Below are positions 10,592-19,007 of a DNA stretch of 64,000 bases, piece by piece. Position 1 is the stretch's first letter; each line of letters starts with the position of its first letter. Under the pieces are notes generated by a model that saw only the letters and a list, made by a program, of their open reading frames with translations, did not search any database and had not been told where the DNA came from. Made by a program: the position numbers and the translations under genes. The stretch comes from Komagataeibacter sp. FXV3 (GTDB taxonomy: Bacteria > Pseudomonadota > Alphaproteobacteria > Acetobacterales > Acetobacteraceae): positions 27,542 to 91,541 of the forward strand of contig NZ_VWPI01000131.1 in NCBI RefSeq assembly GCF_015155755.1, given 5' to 3'.

Positions 10592-10616
10592 CCGCGGCAG
10601 TCCGTTCATGCACACA

Positions 10617-10646
10617 CCCCACGGCTTCCGGTCGTGGGGTTTTTTC
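10617..10646 (+). terminator. Rho-independent terminator after prfB
   Basis: Stem CCCCACG (10617-10623) pairs with CGTGGGG (10633-10639) and is followed by seven T residues. It ends 25 to 50 bases after the prfB stop. Confidence 0.92.
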
Positions 10647-10811
10647 ATGCCGGAGCGGGAACCATTGTTCCGCAACAGGAAATTTGTTCCGCACCTGTTG
10701 CATATCATGCTTGACACATACGCCCCGACCACGCCCAATCAGGGTCTGGCAATTAATGGCGCGCAGCCCCGGTCCAAGGGCGCTGGCTGGTGGCGTCTGG
10801 ATGGGAATGGC

Positions 10812-11162
10812 ATGTGGTCTGACGAAGTCATGGGATTGGATTATGCGGCCAGGCAGCGACGGCGCACGCCGTACGTGCGCGTGGTGGGCGTGATCATTGC
10901 GGTCCATGTCGTTGTTCTGTCGATGCTGGCCTACGGGTTGCGGCCCAAGGCCAAGCCCATGTTTCCCGAACCCTATCGCCCATTGCCGCCGGTGACGCTG
11001 CGGATCATTCCCGAGCCGATGCCACCCGTCCCACCCGCGCCGCCGCCTGTGCGCCCGGTCATGGTCCAGCCTGTGGTTCCCGTCATTTCCGCACCTGTCA
11101 TCGGGCGTGACCGGCGGGTCCACATGCCGGAAATTGTTCCGAAATCGATACAGGTGGATTGA
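10812..11162 (+). CDS. Short TonB-like proline-rich membrane protein lacking the TonB C-terminal domain
   Basis: Cytoplasmic start, one membrane helix (VVGVIIAVHVVVLSMLAYGL), then a periplasmic Pro-rich stretch (PEPMPPVPPAPPPVRPVMVQ) resembling the TonB spacer. It stops at about 116 residues, with no C-terminal TonB fold to touch outer-membrane receptors. There is not enough sequence before exbB (about 90 bases) for that fold in another frame. Synteny with exbB supports an energy-transduction role, but function is unproven. The start is uncertain: ATG 10812 and 10830 both put the helix near the N-terminus, while 10707 would give a longer form. An upstream terminator separates it from prfB. 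Confidence 0.6.
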   Translation: MWSDEVMGLDYAARQRRRTPYVRVVGVIIAVHVVVLSMLAYGLRPKAKPMFPEPYRPLPPVTLRIIPEPMPPVPPAPPPVRPVMVQPVVPVISAPVIGRDRRVHMPEIVPKSIQVD

Positions 11163-11249
11163 TTTTCATCTCCCGGACTGGTCAGATAACAGTCATGAAA
11201 TGTGTTGCAGGCCAGACCCATGGCCTTTTCGTCAGAGGATTTCAGGTAA

Positions 11250-12020
11250 ATGACCCGACAGCATCGTAATCAAGTCATCGCGGCCGCGCTGCTGACTGCA
11301 TTACCCGCCCTTGCCTACGCCACCCCCGCGGCTGCGGCCGATTCCAACCCGTATGGCCTGGGTGCGCTGTGGTCAAATGGTGACTTCATTGCGCGTACCG
11401 TGCTGATCATCATGGTCGTGATGTCTGTCGGGACATGGTACATCATGATCACCAAGTTCCTCGAGCAGGCGCGTATCCTGAAGGACGCCAAGGAAGTGAA
11501 GGCGAAATTCTGGCCCGCGCATGACATCAAGGAAGGTGCCGCGCTGCTCGATACCGCATCGCCCTTCCGCTACATTGCCGATACCGGCATCAAGGCCGCC
11601 GAACACCACGAAGGCACGATGCAGGAAACCATCGACCTGCATTCCTGGACCACCATGTCCATCCAGCGTTCGGTTGATTTCATCCAGAACCGCCTGCAGG
11701 GTGGCCTGGCCTTTCTTGGCACCGTGGGTTCGACCTCCCCGTTCGTGGGCCTGTTCGGGACCGTCTGGGGCATCTATCACGCGCTGACGGCCATCGGCAT
11801 CGCGGGCCAGGCATCGATCGACAAGGTTGCCGGTCCGGTTGGTGAATCGCTGATCATGACCGCCATCGGCCTGGGCACCGCCGTGCCTGCGGTTCTGGGC
11901 TACAACATGCTGGTCCGCCGCAACAAGGGTGCGCTGGATGAGGTGCGCAACTTTGCCGCTGACGTGCAGTCGATCCTGATGGGTGGCTATCGCCATGAAA
12001 CGCACGACGCCGCTGAATAA
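11250..12020 (+). CDS. exbB: MotA/TolQ/ExbB proton channel family protein
   Basis: A 256-residue inner-membrane protein of the proton-motive-force channel that powers TonB-dependent uptake. An N-terminal signal-like segment (ALLTALPALAYATPAAAADS) precedes a first membrane helix (TVLIIMVVMSVGTWYIMITK). After a cytoplasmic loop come the two conserved helices (GLAFLGTVGSTSPFVGLFGT and ESLIMTAIGLGTAVPAVLGY). The long ExbB form with a periplasmic extension is usual for alphaproteobacteria. It normally works with ExbD, but no exbD follows; a TPR gene does. It is probably co-transcribed with the TonB-like gene upstream. Confidence 0.93.
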   Translation: MTRQHRNQVIAAALLTALPALAYATPAAAADSNPYGLGALWSNGDFIARTVLIIMVVMSVGTWYIMITKFLEQARILKDAKEVKAKFWPAHDIKEGAALLDTASPFRYIADTGIKAAEHHEGTMQETIDLHSWTTMSIQRSVDFIQNRLQGGLAFLGTVGSTSPFVGLFGTVWGIYHALTAIGIAGQASIDKVAGPVGESLIMTAIGLGTAVPAVLGYNMLVRRNKGALDEVRNFAADVQSILMGGYRHETHDAAE

Positions 12021-12055
12021 GCCCGACACCCGCGCATGATCTGATTTCACGTCGT

Positions 12056-12091
12056 GACACGGCAGGCGCATATCATGCGGCCTGCCGTGTC
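12056..12091. repeat. Strong inverted repeat between exbB and the TPR gene
   Basis: A 16-bp stem, interrupted by one bulged G, runs GACACGGCAGGC plus GCAT (12056-12071), loop ATC, ATGC, then GCCTGCCGTGTC (12080-12091). No T-run follows, so it is either a factor-dependent terminator, an mRNA 3' stabiliser or an operator. Confidence 0.7.
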
Positions 12092-12191
12092 GCCATCGGT
12101 CAGGGGCGGATTGAATGATGGGCCGCGCGGGTCCATCGTGATGCCCTGGCCGATCAATCGGGCCATGACCCGTTCATGGAAGGACATCCAG

Positions 12192-13451
12192 TTGAAAAAC
12201 ATCACATCCAAATCGCTGTTCCAGCTGCGCGGGCGCCTGCTGGCCGGGGTCATGATGGCGCTGCCGCTGGCGGGCGTGCTGCCCGTTCACGGTGCGTATG
12301 CGGCGGACCAGCTGGGGGAAAAGGTCGGCACGGCGCTGCAGAAGGCGCAGACCGACCTGGCCGCCAAGAAGTACCCGCAGGCCATGGCCGATGTTGACGC
12401 GGCGGATGCCGTGACCGGCAAGTCCGAGTACGAATCCTATACCATCGCGCAGATGCGTGCCGCCGTCGCCGCCCAGTCCGGCAATGTGCCCGCCGCGATT
12501 TCGGCCTATGACAAGCTGATCGCATCCCCGCGCACGCCGGCTGCGACCAAGGAACAGATGGCGCTGGCCGAAGGCAGCATGGCCTTCACCGCCAAGGATT
12601 ACCCCACGGCGATCACGGTTACGGAAAAGTACATCAAGGCGGGTGGCAAGAACCCGCAGATGCTGACGATCCTGATCCAGGCGTATTACCTGCAGCATGA
12701 TTACGCAAACGCCGCGCGCGTGCAGCAGGCGCAGATTGACGACACGATCAAGGCCGGTGGCAAGCCCACGGAAAACCAGCTTCAGCTTCTGGCCGCATGT
12801 CAGGCGCAGCTGAAGGACAATGCGGCGCTGACAAAAACCTATGTGCTGCTGGCCACCTATTACCCCAAGCCCGATTACTGGGCACAGGTGGTGCATTCGG
12901 TCCTGAGTAACCCGAACATGGCTCCGGGGCTGCGTCTGGATATCGACCGCGTGCGTCTGGAAGCCGGTCTGGTCAAGACCTCGGCCGAGTATATGGACAT
13001 TACCGAACTGGCCATGCAGGCAGGGCTGCCGCAGCTTGCGCTTGATATCATCAACCAGGGCTACAGCACCGGTGTGCTTGGCCATGACGCCAGCGCCCCG
13101 CGTGAGGAAAAGCTGAAGGCGCTGGTGACGCAGAGTGTCGCCGACCGCAAGGCCGGGCTGGATGCGGCGGCGGCGCAGGCCACCACCGGCAACGCCATGC
13201 TGACGGCGGGTTACAACTACGTGCTGTTCGGTCAGGGCGACAAGGGCATCGCACTGATGCAGCAGGGTCTCGCCAAGGGGCCATCGGACGTGAACATCGC
13301 GCGCCTGCACCTTGGCCTGGCGCAGGCCGCTGCGGGGAAGAAGGATGCTGCCATCGCCACCTTCAACAGCGTGGAAGGCACGAACGGCGCGCGCGATATC
13401 GCCCAGTTCTGGGTGCTGAAGCTGAATTCAGCCGCAGCCGCCGCACACTGA
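12192..13451 (+). CDS. Secreted tetratricopeptide-repeat protein
   Basis: An Ala-rich protein of about 419 residues with a clear Sec signal peptide. The start is a TTG at 12192 behind AAGGA, and the sequence runs through GVMMALPLAGVLPVHGAYA to a predicted cut before ADQLG. The mature part is a run of helical hairpins of TPR type, for example AQTDLAAKKYPQAMADVDAA, and C-terminally GDKGIALMQQGLAKGPSDVN with LGLAQAAAGKKDAAIATFNS. TPR proteins scaffold other proteins, so a periplasmic partner-binding role is likely; no enzyme motif is seen. Upstream in-frame starts (GTG 12054, ATG 12165) would bury the signal peptide. A terminator follows. Confidence 0.8.
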   Translation: MKNITSKSLFQLRGRLLAGVMMALPLAGVLPVHGAYAADQLGEKVGTALQKAQTDLAAKKYPQAMADVDAADAVTGKSEYESYTIAQMRAAVAAQSGNVPAAISAYDKLIASPRTPAATKEQMALAEGSMAFTAKDYPTAITVTEKYIKAGGKNPQMLTILIQAYYLQHDYANAARVQQAQIDDTIKAGGKPTENQLQLLAACQAQLKDNAALTKTYVLLATYYPKPDYWAQVVHSVLSNPNMAPGLRLDIDRVRLEAGLVKTSAEYMDITELAMQAGLPQLALDIINQGYSTGVLGHDASAPREEKLKALVTQSVADRKAGLDAAAAQATTGNAMLTAGYNYVLFGQGDKGIALMQQGLAKGPSDVNIARLHLGLAQAAAGKKDAAIATFNSVEGTNGARDIAQFWVLKLNSAAAAAH

Positions 13452-13477
13452 TACCATCCAGCAGGTTGTCTGCCATG

Positions 13478-13514
13478 CGGGGTGCCGGATTCGTCCGGCG
13501 CCCCGTTTTTTTTT
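13478..13514 (+). terminator. Rho-independent terminator after the TPR gene
   Basis: CGGGG and GCCGGA pair with TCCGGC and CCCCG around a TTCG tetraloop, with one mismatch or bulge in each arm. A run of nine T residues follows. Confidence 0.93.
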
Positions 13515-13632
13515 CGTATCCGGTCATGATTGACATTTTATGATATGAACGATGGTCTTATCCCGGCCCGGTGCGTTGGATATGCTGGCGACTGTCGCAT
13601 GAATGGCATCATGACTGTCCCTGAACCGAACC

Positions 13633-14418
13633 ATGGCCGAGAGAATGACACAGATACCTGCCACTGATGATCTGCCCGCCCGTATCCTCGTGGTGGAAGA
13701 TGACCCTGGCATGCGCACCCTGATCGTCCGCGCCCTGCAGGGCGATGGCTACCGCGTGCGTGGTGTGCAGGACGGTCCTGAAATGTGGGATGCGCTGCGT
13801 GCGCAGGCGGCTGACCTGATCATCCTTGATGTCATGCTGCCGGGCACCAATGGGCTGGACCTGTGCCGTGGCCTGCGCGCACAGCCCGACCCGGTGGCGC
13901 CGGGCGAGGCACCACTGACCGAAGTGCCGGTCATTATCGTTTCCGCGCGTGGCGAGGAACTGGACCGCGTGCAGGGGCTGGAACTGGGCGCGGATGACTA
14001 TGTGCCCAAGCCCTTTGGCCAGAAGGAACTGCTGGCCCGCGTGCGCGCGGTGCTGCGCCGTCGTGGCGGTGGGGTCACGACCCCCAGTGCGGGCCGTCAG
14101 CGCAAGGAAACCGTGCGTTTCGCCGGTTGGACACTGGACCTGCGCCGCCGTGAACTGACGGACCCGTCCGGTGCGGCGGTGGAGATTTCGGGGGCGGAGC
14201 ATGACCTGCTGACCAGCTTCCTTGACAATCCGCAGCGCGTCATTGGCCGCGACCGTCTGCTGGAACTGTCACGTACCCGGCTGGGGGACGTGTCGGACCG
14301 GAGCGTGGACGTGCTGGTCAGCCGCCTGCGGCGCAAGCTGGGGCCGGACTCGGACGGGCTGATCCGCACCGTGCGGGGTATGGGCTATATCTTCACGTCG
14401 GAGGTGGAGCGGGTCTGA
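13633..14418 (+). CDS. OmpR-family DNA-binding response regulator
   Basis: A 261-residue regulator. The receiver domain has the acidic pair in ILVVEDDPGM, the phospho-acceptor Asp in ADLIILDVMLPG, Ser in IIVSARGEEL and Lys in DDYVPKPFG. The C-terminal winged helix has the transactivation and recognition segments (ISGAEHDLLTSFLDNPQRVI, then SVDVLVSRLRRKLG and TVRGMGYIF). It resembles alphaproteobacterial OmpR-like regulators paired with an EnvZ-type kinase, and the kinase gene starts 13 bases downstream. Target genes cannot be read from the sequence. Confidence 0.94.
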   Translation: MAERMTQIPATDDLPARILVVEDDPGMRTLIVRALQGDGYRVRGVQDGPEMWDALRAQAADLIILDVMLPGTNGLDLCRGLRAQPDPVAPGEAPLTEVPVIIVSARGEELDRVQGLELGADDYVPKPFGQKELLARVRAVLRRRGGGVTTPSAGRQRKETVRFAGWTLDLRRRELTDPSGAAVEISGAEHDLLTSFLDNPQRVIGRDRLLELSRTRLGDVSDRSVDVLVSRLRRKLGPDSDGLIRTVRGMGYIFTSEVERV

Positions 14419-14431
14419 CGGGAACAGGGGC

Positions 14432-15817
14432 GTGAATACGACCCGGACCTTACAGCCCCCCCCGCGTGAGACAGAGCCCGTGCCACGGCGGATCACGCTG
14501 TGGCCACGTGGGCTGGTGGGGCGCGTCATGTTCGTGCTGCTGGCTGCGGTCGCACTCGTCTTTGTCGGCAGTTCCGTCTTCTATGAGGAAGCCGAGACCT
14601 ACACCATAGATGATGCCCAGCTGGAACAGGTGGGGGAACGGCTGGTGATCGATGCCCGCGTTCTGGCCGCGACACCCACGTCGCAACGCATGGTGCTGGC
14701 GGCCATGCTGTCCACCAATGACCTGACGGTGGACTGGCGCACCCCCGCGCAGCAGGGGGTGATGAAGGTCGAACCCCCATCACTGCGCAAGCTGCATGAC
14801 CGCATGGCCGGGCCTCTGACGGCATTGCAGGGGGACGCGCTGAACCTGTCGGGCACGATCGCGGCGACGCAGGATGTGCGCGGCACGCTGCGCCTGCCCG
14901 ATGGCAGTTACATGGGCTTTCTCGCCCCTGCCATCCTGCAGCCCCACCATATGCGGCGGGGCATTGTCTCGGCGGCGATCCTGGCGGGGGCGGTGCTGCT
15001 GGCGGCGGGCATGCTGGTGCGTGCGCTGAGCATGCCGCTGCGCGCACTGGCGGATGTGGCCGATACGGTCGGGTCCGGCCGGTGGGTGCCGCTGGAGAAC
15101 AAGGGCCCGCGGGAGGTCCGCTACCTCGCCCGTGCCATCAACGAGATGCAGGAACGCATCAACCGCCTGATCGTCGACCGGACCGAGGCGCTGGCCGCCG
15201 TATCCCACGACCTGCGCACGCCGCTGGCCCGCCTGCGGTTGCGGGCGGGCTTTCTGGATGATGCGAACGCGCAGAAGGAAATCGAGGCCGATGTCACGGA
15301 AATGGAGGCCATGATTGCCGGCGTGCTGGCCTATCTGTCGGGGGAAAAGGACCCCGAACCCGCGCGGTCGGCCAATGTGGCCTCGATCCTTGCGACACGG
15401 GTGGATGATGACGCCGATCAGGGTCGCGACGTGACTTATGACGGGCCGGATCAGGCGCAGGCCGTGGTGCGTCCGCTGGCGCTCAAGCGCGTGCTGGGCA
15501 ACCTGATCGACAATGCGGTGAATTACGGCGGCAATGCGCATGTCAGCCTGACGGTGGGGCCGGAAGTGCTGTGCATCCGGGTGGAAGACAATGGTCCCGG
15601 CCTGCCGGAAGCCGAGATCGGGCGCGTGACGACACCCTTCTACCGGGTGGAGGGGTCGCGTTCGCGCAGCACGGGGGGACTGGGGCTGGGGCTTGCGATC
15701 GTCAGCCGGGAGGTGGAGCGTGATGGCGGTTGTTTCCACCTGTATAACCGGGCCCATGGTGGCCTGTGCGCGGAAATTGTCCTGCCACGCAATGCTGTGA
15801 TACGTCCCGGTAGCTAA
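14432..15817 (+). CDS. EnvZ-type sensor histidine kinase
   Basis: A 461-residue inner-membrane kinase, partner of the preceding regulator. Two membrane helices (VMFVLLAAVALVFVGSSVFY and IVSAAILAGAVLLAAGMLVR) flank a periplasmic sensor of about 110 residues. HAMP follows, then the phospho-acceptor His in AAVSHDLRTPLARLRL. The ATPase domain has N box NLIDNAVNYG, G1 VEDNGPGLP and G2 GGLGLGLAIV. The start is GTG at 14432 behind GGAACAGGGG; the gap to the regulator gene indicates one transcript. The stimulus is unknown; EnvZ homologues respond to osmolarity or acid. Confidence 0.93.
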   Translation: MNTTRTLQPPPRETEPVPRRITLWPRGLVGRVMFVLLAAVALVFVGSSVFYEEAETYTIDDAQLEQVGERLVIDARVLAATPTSQRMVLAAMLSTNDLTVDWRTPAQQGVMKVEPPSLRKLHDRMAGPLTALQGDALNLSGTIAATQDVRGTLRLPDGSYMGFLAPAILQPHHMRRGIVSAAILAGAVLLAAGMLVRALSMPLRALADVADTVGSGRWVPLENKGPREVRYLARAINEMQERINRLIVDRTEALAAVSHDLRTPLARLRLRAGFLDDANAQKEIEADVTEMEAMIAGVLAYLSGEKDPEPARSANVASILATRVDDDADQGRDVTYDGPDQAQAVVRPLALKRVLGNLIDNAVNYGGNAHVSLTVGPEVLCIRVEDNGPGLPEAEIGRVTTPFYRVEGSRSRSTGGLGLGLAIVSREVERDGGCFHLYNRAHGGLCAEIVLPRNAVIRPGS

Positions 15818-15933
15818 AAGCGGGTCTGGCTTTCCTGCGTGGGGTTGGATTTACACGCGGGTCGATCATATAACAGGACTTGGGAAGTACGTTTGCATGT
15901 CCCGCTTTCCCGTCATGTCTGGAAGACCGAGCA

Positions 15934-16497
15934 ATGTTCATCGAAACAGAAGATACCCCGAATCCCGCAACGCTGAAGTTCCTGCCGGGGCGCGAGATCA
16001 TGGCCAACGGGGCCACGGCTGATTTCATCAGTCCCGATTCCGTGGCTGGGCGGTCCCGCCTTGCGGACCTTCTGTTTGATCTGGACGGTGTGGCGCGCGT
16101 CTTTTTCGGCAATGACTTCGTGGCCGTGACCCGCAGCGACGCAACACAATGGGACGACCTGCGCCCGCAGGTGCTGTCCGTGCTGGCGGACTACCTGGCG
16201 ACGGAACAGCCGGTGGTGGAAAGCGACGCGCAGGTGGTCGAGGACCTGATCGCGCCGGGGGATGAGGAAATCGTGCAGCAGATCAAGGAACTGCTGGATA
16301 CCCGCGTACGTCCCGCCGTTGCGGGTGATGGCGGTGACATTGTATTCCGGGGATATCGGGACGGTGTGGTGCGGCTGACCATGCAGGGAGCGTGTTCGGG
16401 CTGTCCGTCGTCGCGCGCGACGCTCAAGCACGGGGTGGAGAACATGCTGCGCCATTACGTGCCGGAAGTGGTATCGGTAGAGCAGGTAGAGGCCTGA
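15934..16497 (+). CDS. nfuA: Nfu-type iron-sulfur cluster scaffold/carrier (NifU domain)
   Basis: A 187-residue protein with the eukaryote-like Nfu N-terminal domain (MFIETEDTPNPATLKFLPGR) and a C-terminal NifU domain. The latter carries the cluster-binding CxxC in QGACSGCPSS, with VAGDGGDIVF before it. It accepts 4Fe-4S clusters and hands them to apo-enzymes such as those of the TCA cycle. The start at ATG 15934 fits the family exactly, and GGAAGA lies upstream. The neighbouring genes (nitroreductase, tsaB-rimI) are on the same strand, but gaps do not prove an operon. Whether to call it nfuA or nfu1 is a naming matter. Confidence 0.92.
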   Translation: MFIETEDTPNPATLKFLPGREIMANGATADFISPDSVAGRSRLADLLFDLDGVARVFFGNDFVAVTRSDATQWDDLRPQVLSVLADYLATEQPVVESDAQVVEDLIAPGDEEIVQQIKELLDTRVRPAVAGDGGDIVFRGYRDGVVRLTMQGACSGCPSSRATLKHGVENMLRHYVPEVVSVEQVEA

Positions 16498-16530
16498 TCG
16501 GCAGGCCTGCGGGTAGTCTGGGAATGTTTC

Positions 16531-17115
16531 ATGGCGCTTGATGACGCTGGGCTTGATCTTCTGTTTCGCAACGCACGCACGCCGGTGGCGTGGAATGACC
16601 GGCCCGTGGGGCAGGAGACGCTGCGGCAGTTGTACGATCTGGTCCGCCTTGGCCCGACATCGGGTAACTGCTGTCCCGCGCGTTTCGTGTTCATTACCAC
16701 CGAAAGCTGCCGTGAACGCCTGCGTCCCGCCCTTTCGGCGGGAAACGTGCAGCGCGTAATGACTGCGCCGGTCACCGTGATCGTGGCGCATGACCCGCTG
16801 TTCTTTGACCGGATGGATACGCTCAACCCCGCCCCGGATGTGCGGCAGTGGTTCGCGGCGGATGTGGGACTGGCGGAGGAAACGGCCTTTCGCAACGGCA
16901 CGTTGCAGGGGGGGTATCTGATCATGGCCGCCCGTGCGCTGGGCCTGTCGGTACTGCCGCTGTCCGGGTTTGATGGCGCGATGGTGGAAGACTGCTTCCT
17001 GGCGCAGAAGGGCTGGCAGGCCAATTTCCTTGTCTGTCTTGGCTATACGGACGGGCCGCCACCGACTGCCCGCGCGCCGCGCCCCGATTTCGATGATGCC
17101 TGCGTGATTGTATAG
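16531..17115 (+). CDS. RutE-like nitroreductase / malonic semialdehyde reductase family
   Basis: A 194-residue FMN-dependent nitroreductase of the RutE (HadB/RutE) subfamily. It has the N-terminal ARTPVAWNDRPVGQETLRQL, the phosphate-binding LGPTSGNCCPARFVF, and the C-terminal GFDGAMVEDCFL with LVCLGYTD. In E. coli RutE reduces malonic semialdehyde in pyrimidine breakdown. No other rut gene is nearby, so the physiological substrate is open. It ends 3 bases before tsaB, suggesting shared transcription. Confidence 0.88.
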   Translation: MALDDAGLDLLFRNARTPVAWNDRPVGQETLRQLYDLVRLGPTSGNCCPARFVFITTESCRERLRPALSAGNVQRVMTAPVTVIVAHDPLFFDRMDTLNPAPDVRQWFAADVGLAEETAFRNGTLQGGYLIMAARALGLSVLPLSGFDGAMVEDCFLAQKGWQANFLVCLGYTDGPPPTARAPRPDFDDACVIV

Positions 17116-17118
17116 GTC

Positions 17119-17832
17119 ATGCGGATTCTGGTGATGGACGGCAGCGCCACCGGTACGCAGGCGCAGGCCGTGATTGCCTGCCTTGCGTTGGATGATGACG
17201 GGGCACTGTCCGTTCTGGCAACCCGGACGGCCACGGGACGGGGGGCTGCCGAACAGTTTCCCCTGCTGGCGACCGAACTGTTTGCACAATGTGGCTGGAC
17301 CCATGCCATGCCCGAAGTGGTGGGCGTGGTTGTTGGGCCGGGTTCGTTTACCGGATTGCGGGCTTCGCTGGCATTCGCCCATGGGCTTTCCGCAGGCAGT
17401 GGCTGCGCCGTGGTGGGCATGACAGGGGGCGAAGCCATGGCCGACGCCCTGCAGGACGTGGCCCGGCCGCTGGCGGCCCGCCCGCTATGCTGCACCGTTG
17501 CGCGGCGGGGGCGTGTGTTTGTCGAGACGCTGGCGGACGGGAAGGATGCGGGCAGCGTGTCCGCCCATATGCTTGATACGCTTGAACTGCCGCCTGGTCC
17601 CGTGCTGCTGGCCGGCAATGCGGCGGAAGAGGCGGCGCAGGCCCTGCCGCAGCGCAGGGACGTGCGGACATGCACCCTGACGCAGCCTGACCCCATGGCC
17701 ATCGCCACGGTGGCCCTGCGTCGTTTCCGTGGTGATCTGCCGCCCCGCGCGGCCCAGCCACTCTATGTCGATGCGCCGGAAGCCAAACTGCCTGCGGCAG
17801 GCCTGCGACCCGCCCCCGTCGACACGCCATGA
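17119..17832 (+). CDS. tsaB: tRNA threonylcarbamoyladenosine biosynthesis protein TsaB
   Basis: A 237-residue ASKHA-fold partner of TsaD, needed to transfer threonylcarbamoyl to A37 of ANN-decoding tRNAs. Typical motifs are ILVMDGSATGTQA at the N-terminus and VVGVVVGPGSFTGLRASLAF, the signature of TsaB. It overlaps rimI by 4 bases (ATGA), the classic tsaB-rimI arrangement. TsaD and TsaE are not in the window. Confidence 0.94.
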   Translation: MRILVMDGSATGTQAQAVIACLALDDDGALSVLATRTATGRGAAEQFPLLATELFAQCGWTHAMPEVVGVVVGPGSFTGLRASLAFAHGLSAGSGCAVVGMTGGEAMADALQDVARPLAARPLCCTVARRGRVFVETLADGKDAGSVSAHMLDTLELPPGPVLLAGNAAEEAAQALPQRRDVRTCTLTQPDPMAIATVALRRFRGDLPPRAAQPLYVDAPEAKLPAAGLRPAPVDTP

Positions 17833-18263
17833 CCCTGTCCCCCCGGCCTGCCGGTGCGCAGGCCACGTTGCTGGCGCATATCCATGCGCGGGCGTTTCCC
17901 CCCAGCCACCGGTGGGACGCGCAGGCCATGCAGGCCCTGCTGGACATGCCGGGTGTCTGTGTCGTGATGGCGGCGGGGGACACGCCCGGCTTCATCATGG
18001 CCCGCACCCTTTTTGACGAGGCCGAGATCCTGACCTTTGCCGTGGACCCGGCATGGCAGCGGCGCGGGATCGGGCGTGACCTGCTGGCGCGCTGCATGCG
18101 GCAGGCAGCGGAAGCGGGGGCGCGGACCCTGTTTCTGGAAGTGGCCATGGATAACATTCCCGCCATGGCGCTGTATCGCGCGAACGGATTTGCGCAGGCG
18201 GGAATCCGTCGTCACTATTACCCCGACGGAATGGATGCCTGTGTCATGCGGCGGGCGATTTGA
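17829..18263 (+). CDS. rimI: Ribosomal-protein-alanine N-acetyltransferase (RimI-like GNAT)
   Basis: A 144-residue GNAT acetyltransferase. The acetyl-CoA site is WQRRGIGRDLLARCM; LFLEVAMDNIPAMALYRANG is the RimI-like segment after it. RimI acetylates the N-terminal Ala of ribosomal protein S18. Coupling to tsaB supports the assignment. Its last 20 bases overlap the convergent tusA-like gene on the other strand. Confidence 0.9.
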   Translation: MTLSPRPAGAQATLLAHIHARAFPPSHRWDAQAMQALLDMPGVCVVMAAGDTPGFIMARTLFDEAEILTFAVDPAWQRRGIGRDLLARCMRQAAEAGARTLFLEVAMDNIPAMALYRANGFAQAGIRRHYYPDGMDACVMRRAI

Positions 18264-18492
18264 GCACGGTCAGCCGATGTGTCATGCCATCTGTTTCTGT
18301 CTGTATTTCTTCCACGACATGACCAAGCAGTTTCAGGCTGCGTGAAACGTTGTCCAGTGGCGTTGCGCCACGCAGGCGGACAAGCAGTTTTTCCCCGGCG
18401 GGCAGTCTGTCAAGTGCCAACCGTGTGCGAACGAAAGTCATGGGGCATACTTCATGGGTGATATCTATTTCTGCCATACCAATATCAGACAT
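18244..18492 (-). CDS. TusA-family sulfurtransferase-like protein
   Basis: An 82-residue protein of the TusA/SirA fold. The active Cys lies in ITHEVCPMTFVRTRLALDRL, where the family motif is CPxP; here the second Pro is Thr. Then comes the two-layer core GEKLLVRLRG and SRSLKLLGHVVE. TusA proteins relay persulfide sulfur for tRNA thiolation or cofactor synthesis. It converges on rimI with a 20-base overlap. A second in-frame ATG at 18477 is possible as start. Confidence 0.85.
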   Translation of the reverse strand: MSDIGMAEIDITHEVCPMTFVRTRLALDRLPAGEKLLVRLRGATPLDNVSRSLKLLGHVVEEIQTETDGMTHRLTVLKSPAA

Positions 18493-18585
18493 ATTACCAT
18501 GAAACCTTTGTTGTTACCGGTTGCGATCCGTCTGGAATTATTTATATAGGATATATCATTATTCCAGAGTGACAGGATCAGATTG

Positions 18586-18990
18586 ATGGCTGATGCAGCA
18601 GCAGAAGTTGAATTGCGGGAACTCGCTGCCGAAATCGTTTCGGCGTACGTATCCCGCAACGAGCTGGATGCGGATACCCTTCCCGATCTGATTCACCGGG
18701 TTTACGAAGCCGTGGCTTCGCTTGGACGCGCGGAACCCGTGCCGGAGAAGCCGGTGCCGGCCGTGCCCCTGAAGAAATCGGTTTTCCCCGATTATATCGT
18801 CTGTCTTGAAGACGGGAAGAAGCTCAAGATGCTCAAGCGTCACCTCAAGACCGCCTATAACATGACGCCCGATGAATACCGTGAACGCTGGGGCCTGCCC
18901 CATGACTACCCCATGGTGGCCCCCAATTATGCCAGCCATCGTTCGTCGCTTGCGCGCAAGATCGGGCTTGGCACCAAACGTGAGGACTGA
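18586..18990 (+). CDS. MucR/Ros-family transcriptional regulator with incomplete zinc site
   Basis: A 134-residue member of the prokaryotic zinc-finger regulators that silence exopolysaccharide, virulence and other AT-rich targets. The N-terminal oligomerisation part (LAAEIVSAYVSRNELDADTL) and C-terminal DNA-binding part (YNMTPDEYRERWGLP) match well. The finger differs: of the usual CxxC only Cys73 remains (Asp76 in the second place). After His86 the second His region reads Ala-Tyr. Zinc-less MucR/Ros homologues that still bind DNA are known. The TTG at 18583 is directly before ATG 18586, which I prefer. The upstream region is AT-rich. Confidence 0.92.
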   Translation: MADAAAEVELRELAAEIVSAYVSRNELDADTLPDLIHRVYEAVASLGRAEPVPEKPVPAVPLKKSVFPDYIVCLEDGKKLKMLKRHLKTAYNMTPDEYRERWGLPHDYPMVAPNYASHRSSLARKIGLGTKRED

Positions 18991-19007
18991 ACCACACACA
19001 GTGTGGT
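18991..19007. promoter_or_regulatory. Inverted repeat upstream of the Fur-family gene
   Basis: A perfect 7-bp inverted repeat ACCACAC-ACA-GTGTGGT starts directly at the mucR stop, 42 bases before the fur-like start codon. A further GTGTGG follows at 19009-19014. It may be an operator for autoregulation; no T-run makes it a poor terminator. Confidence 0.5.
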
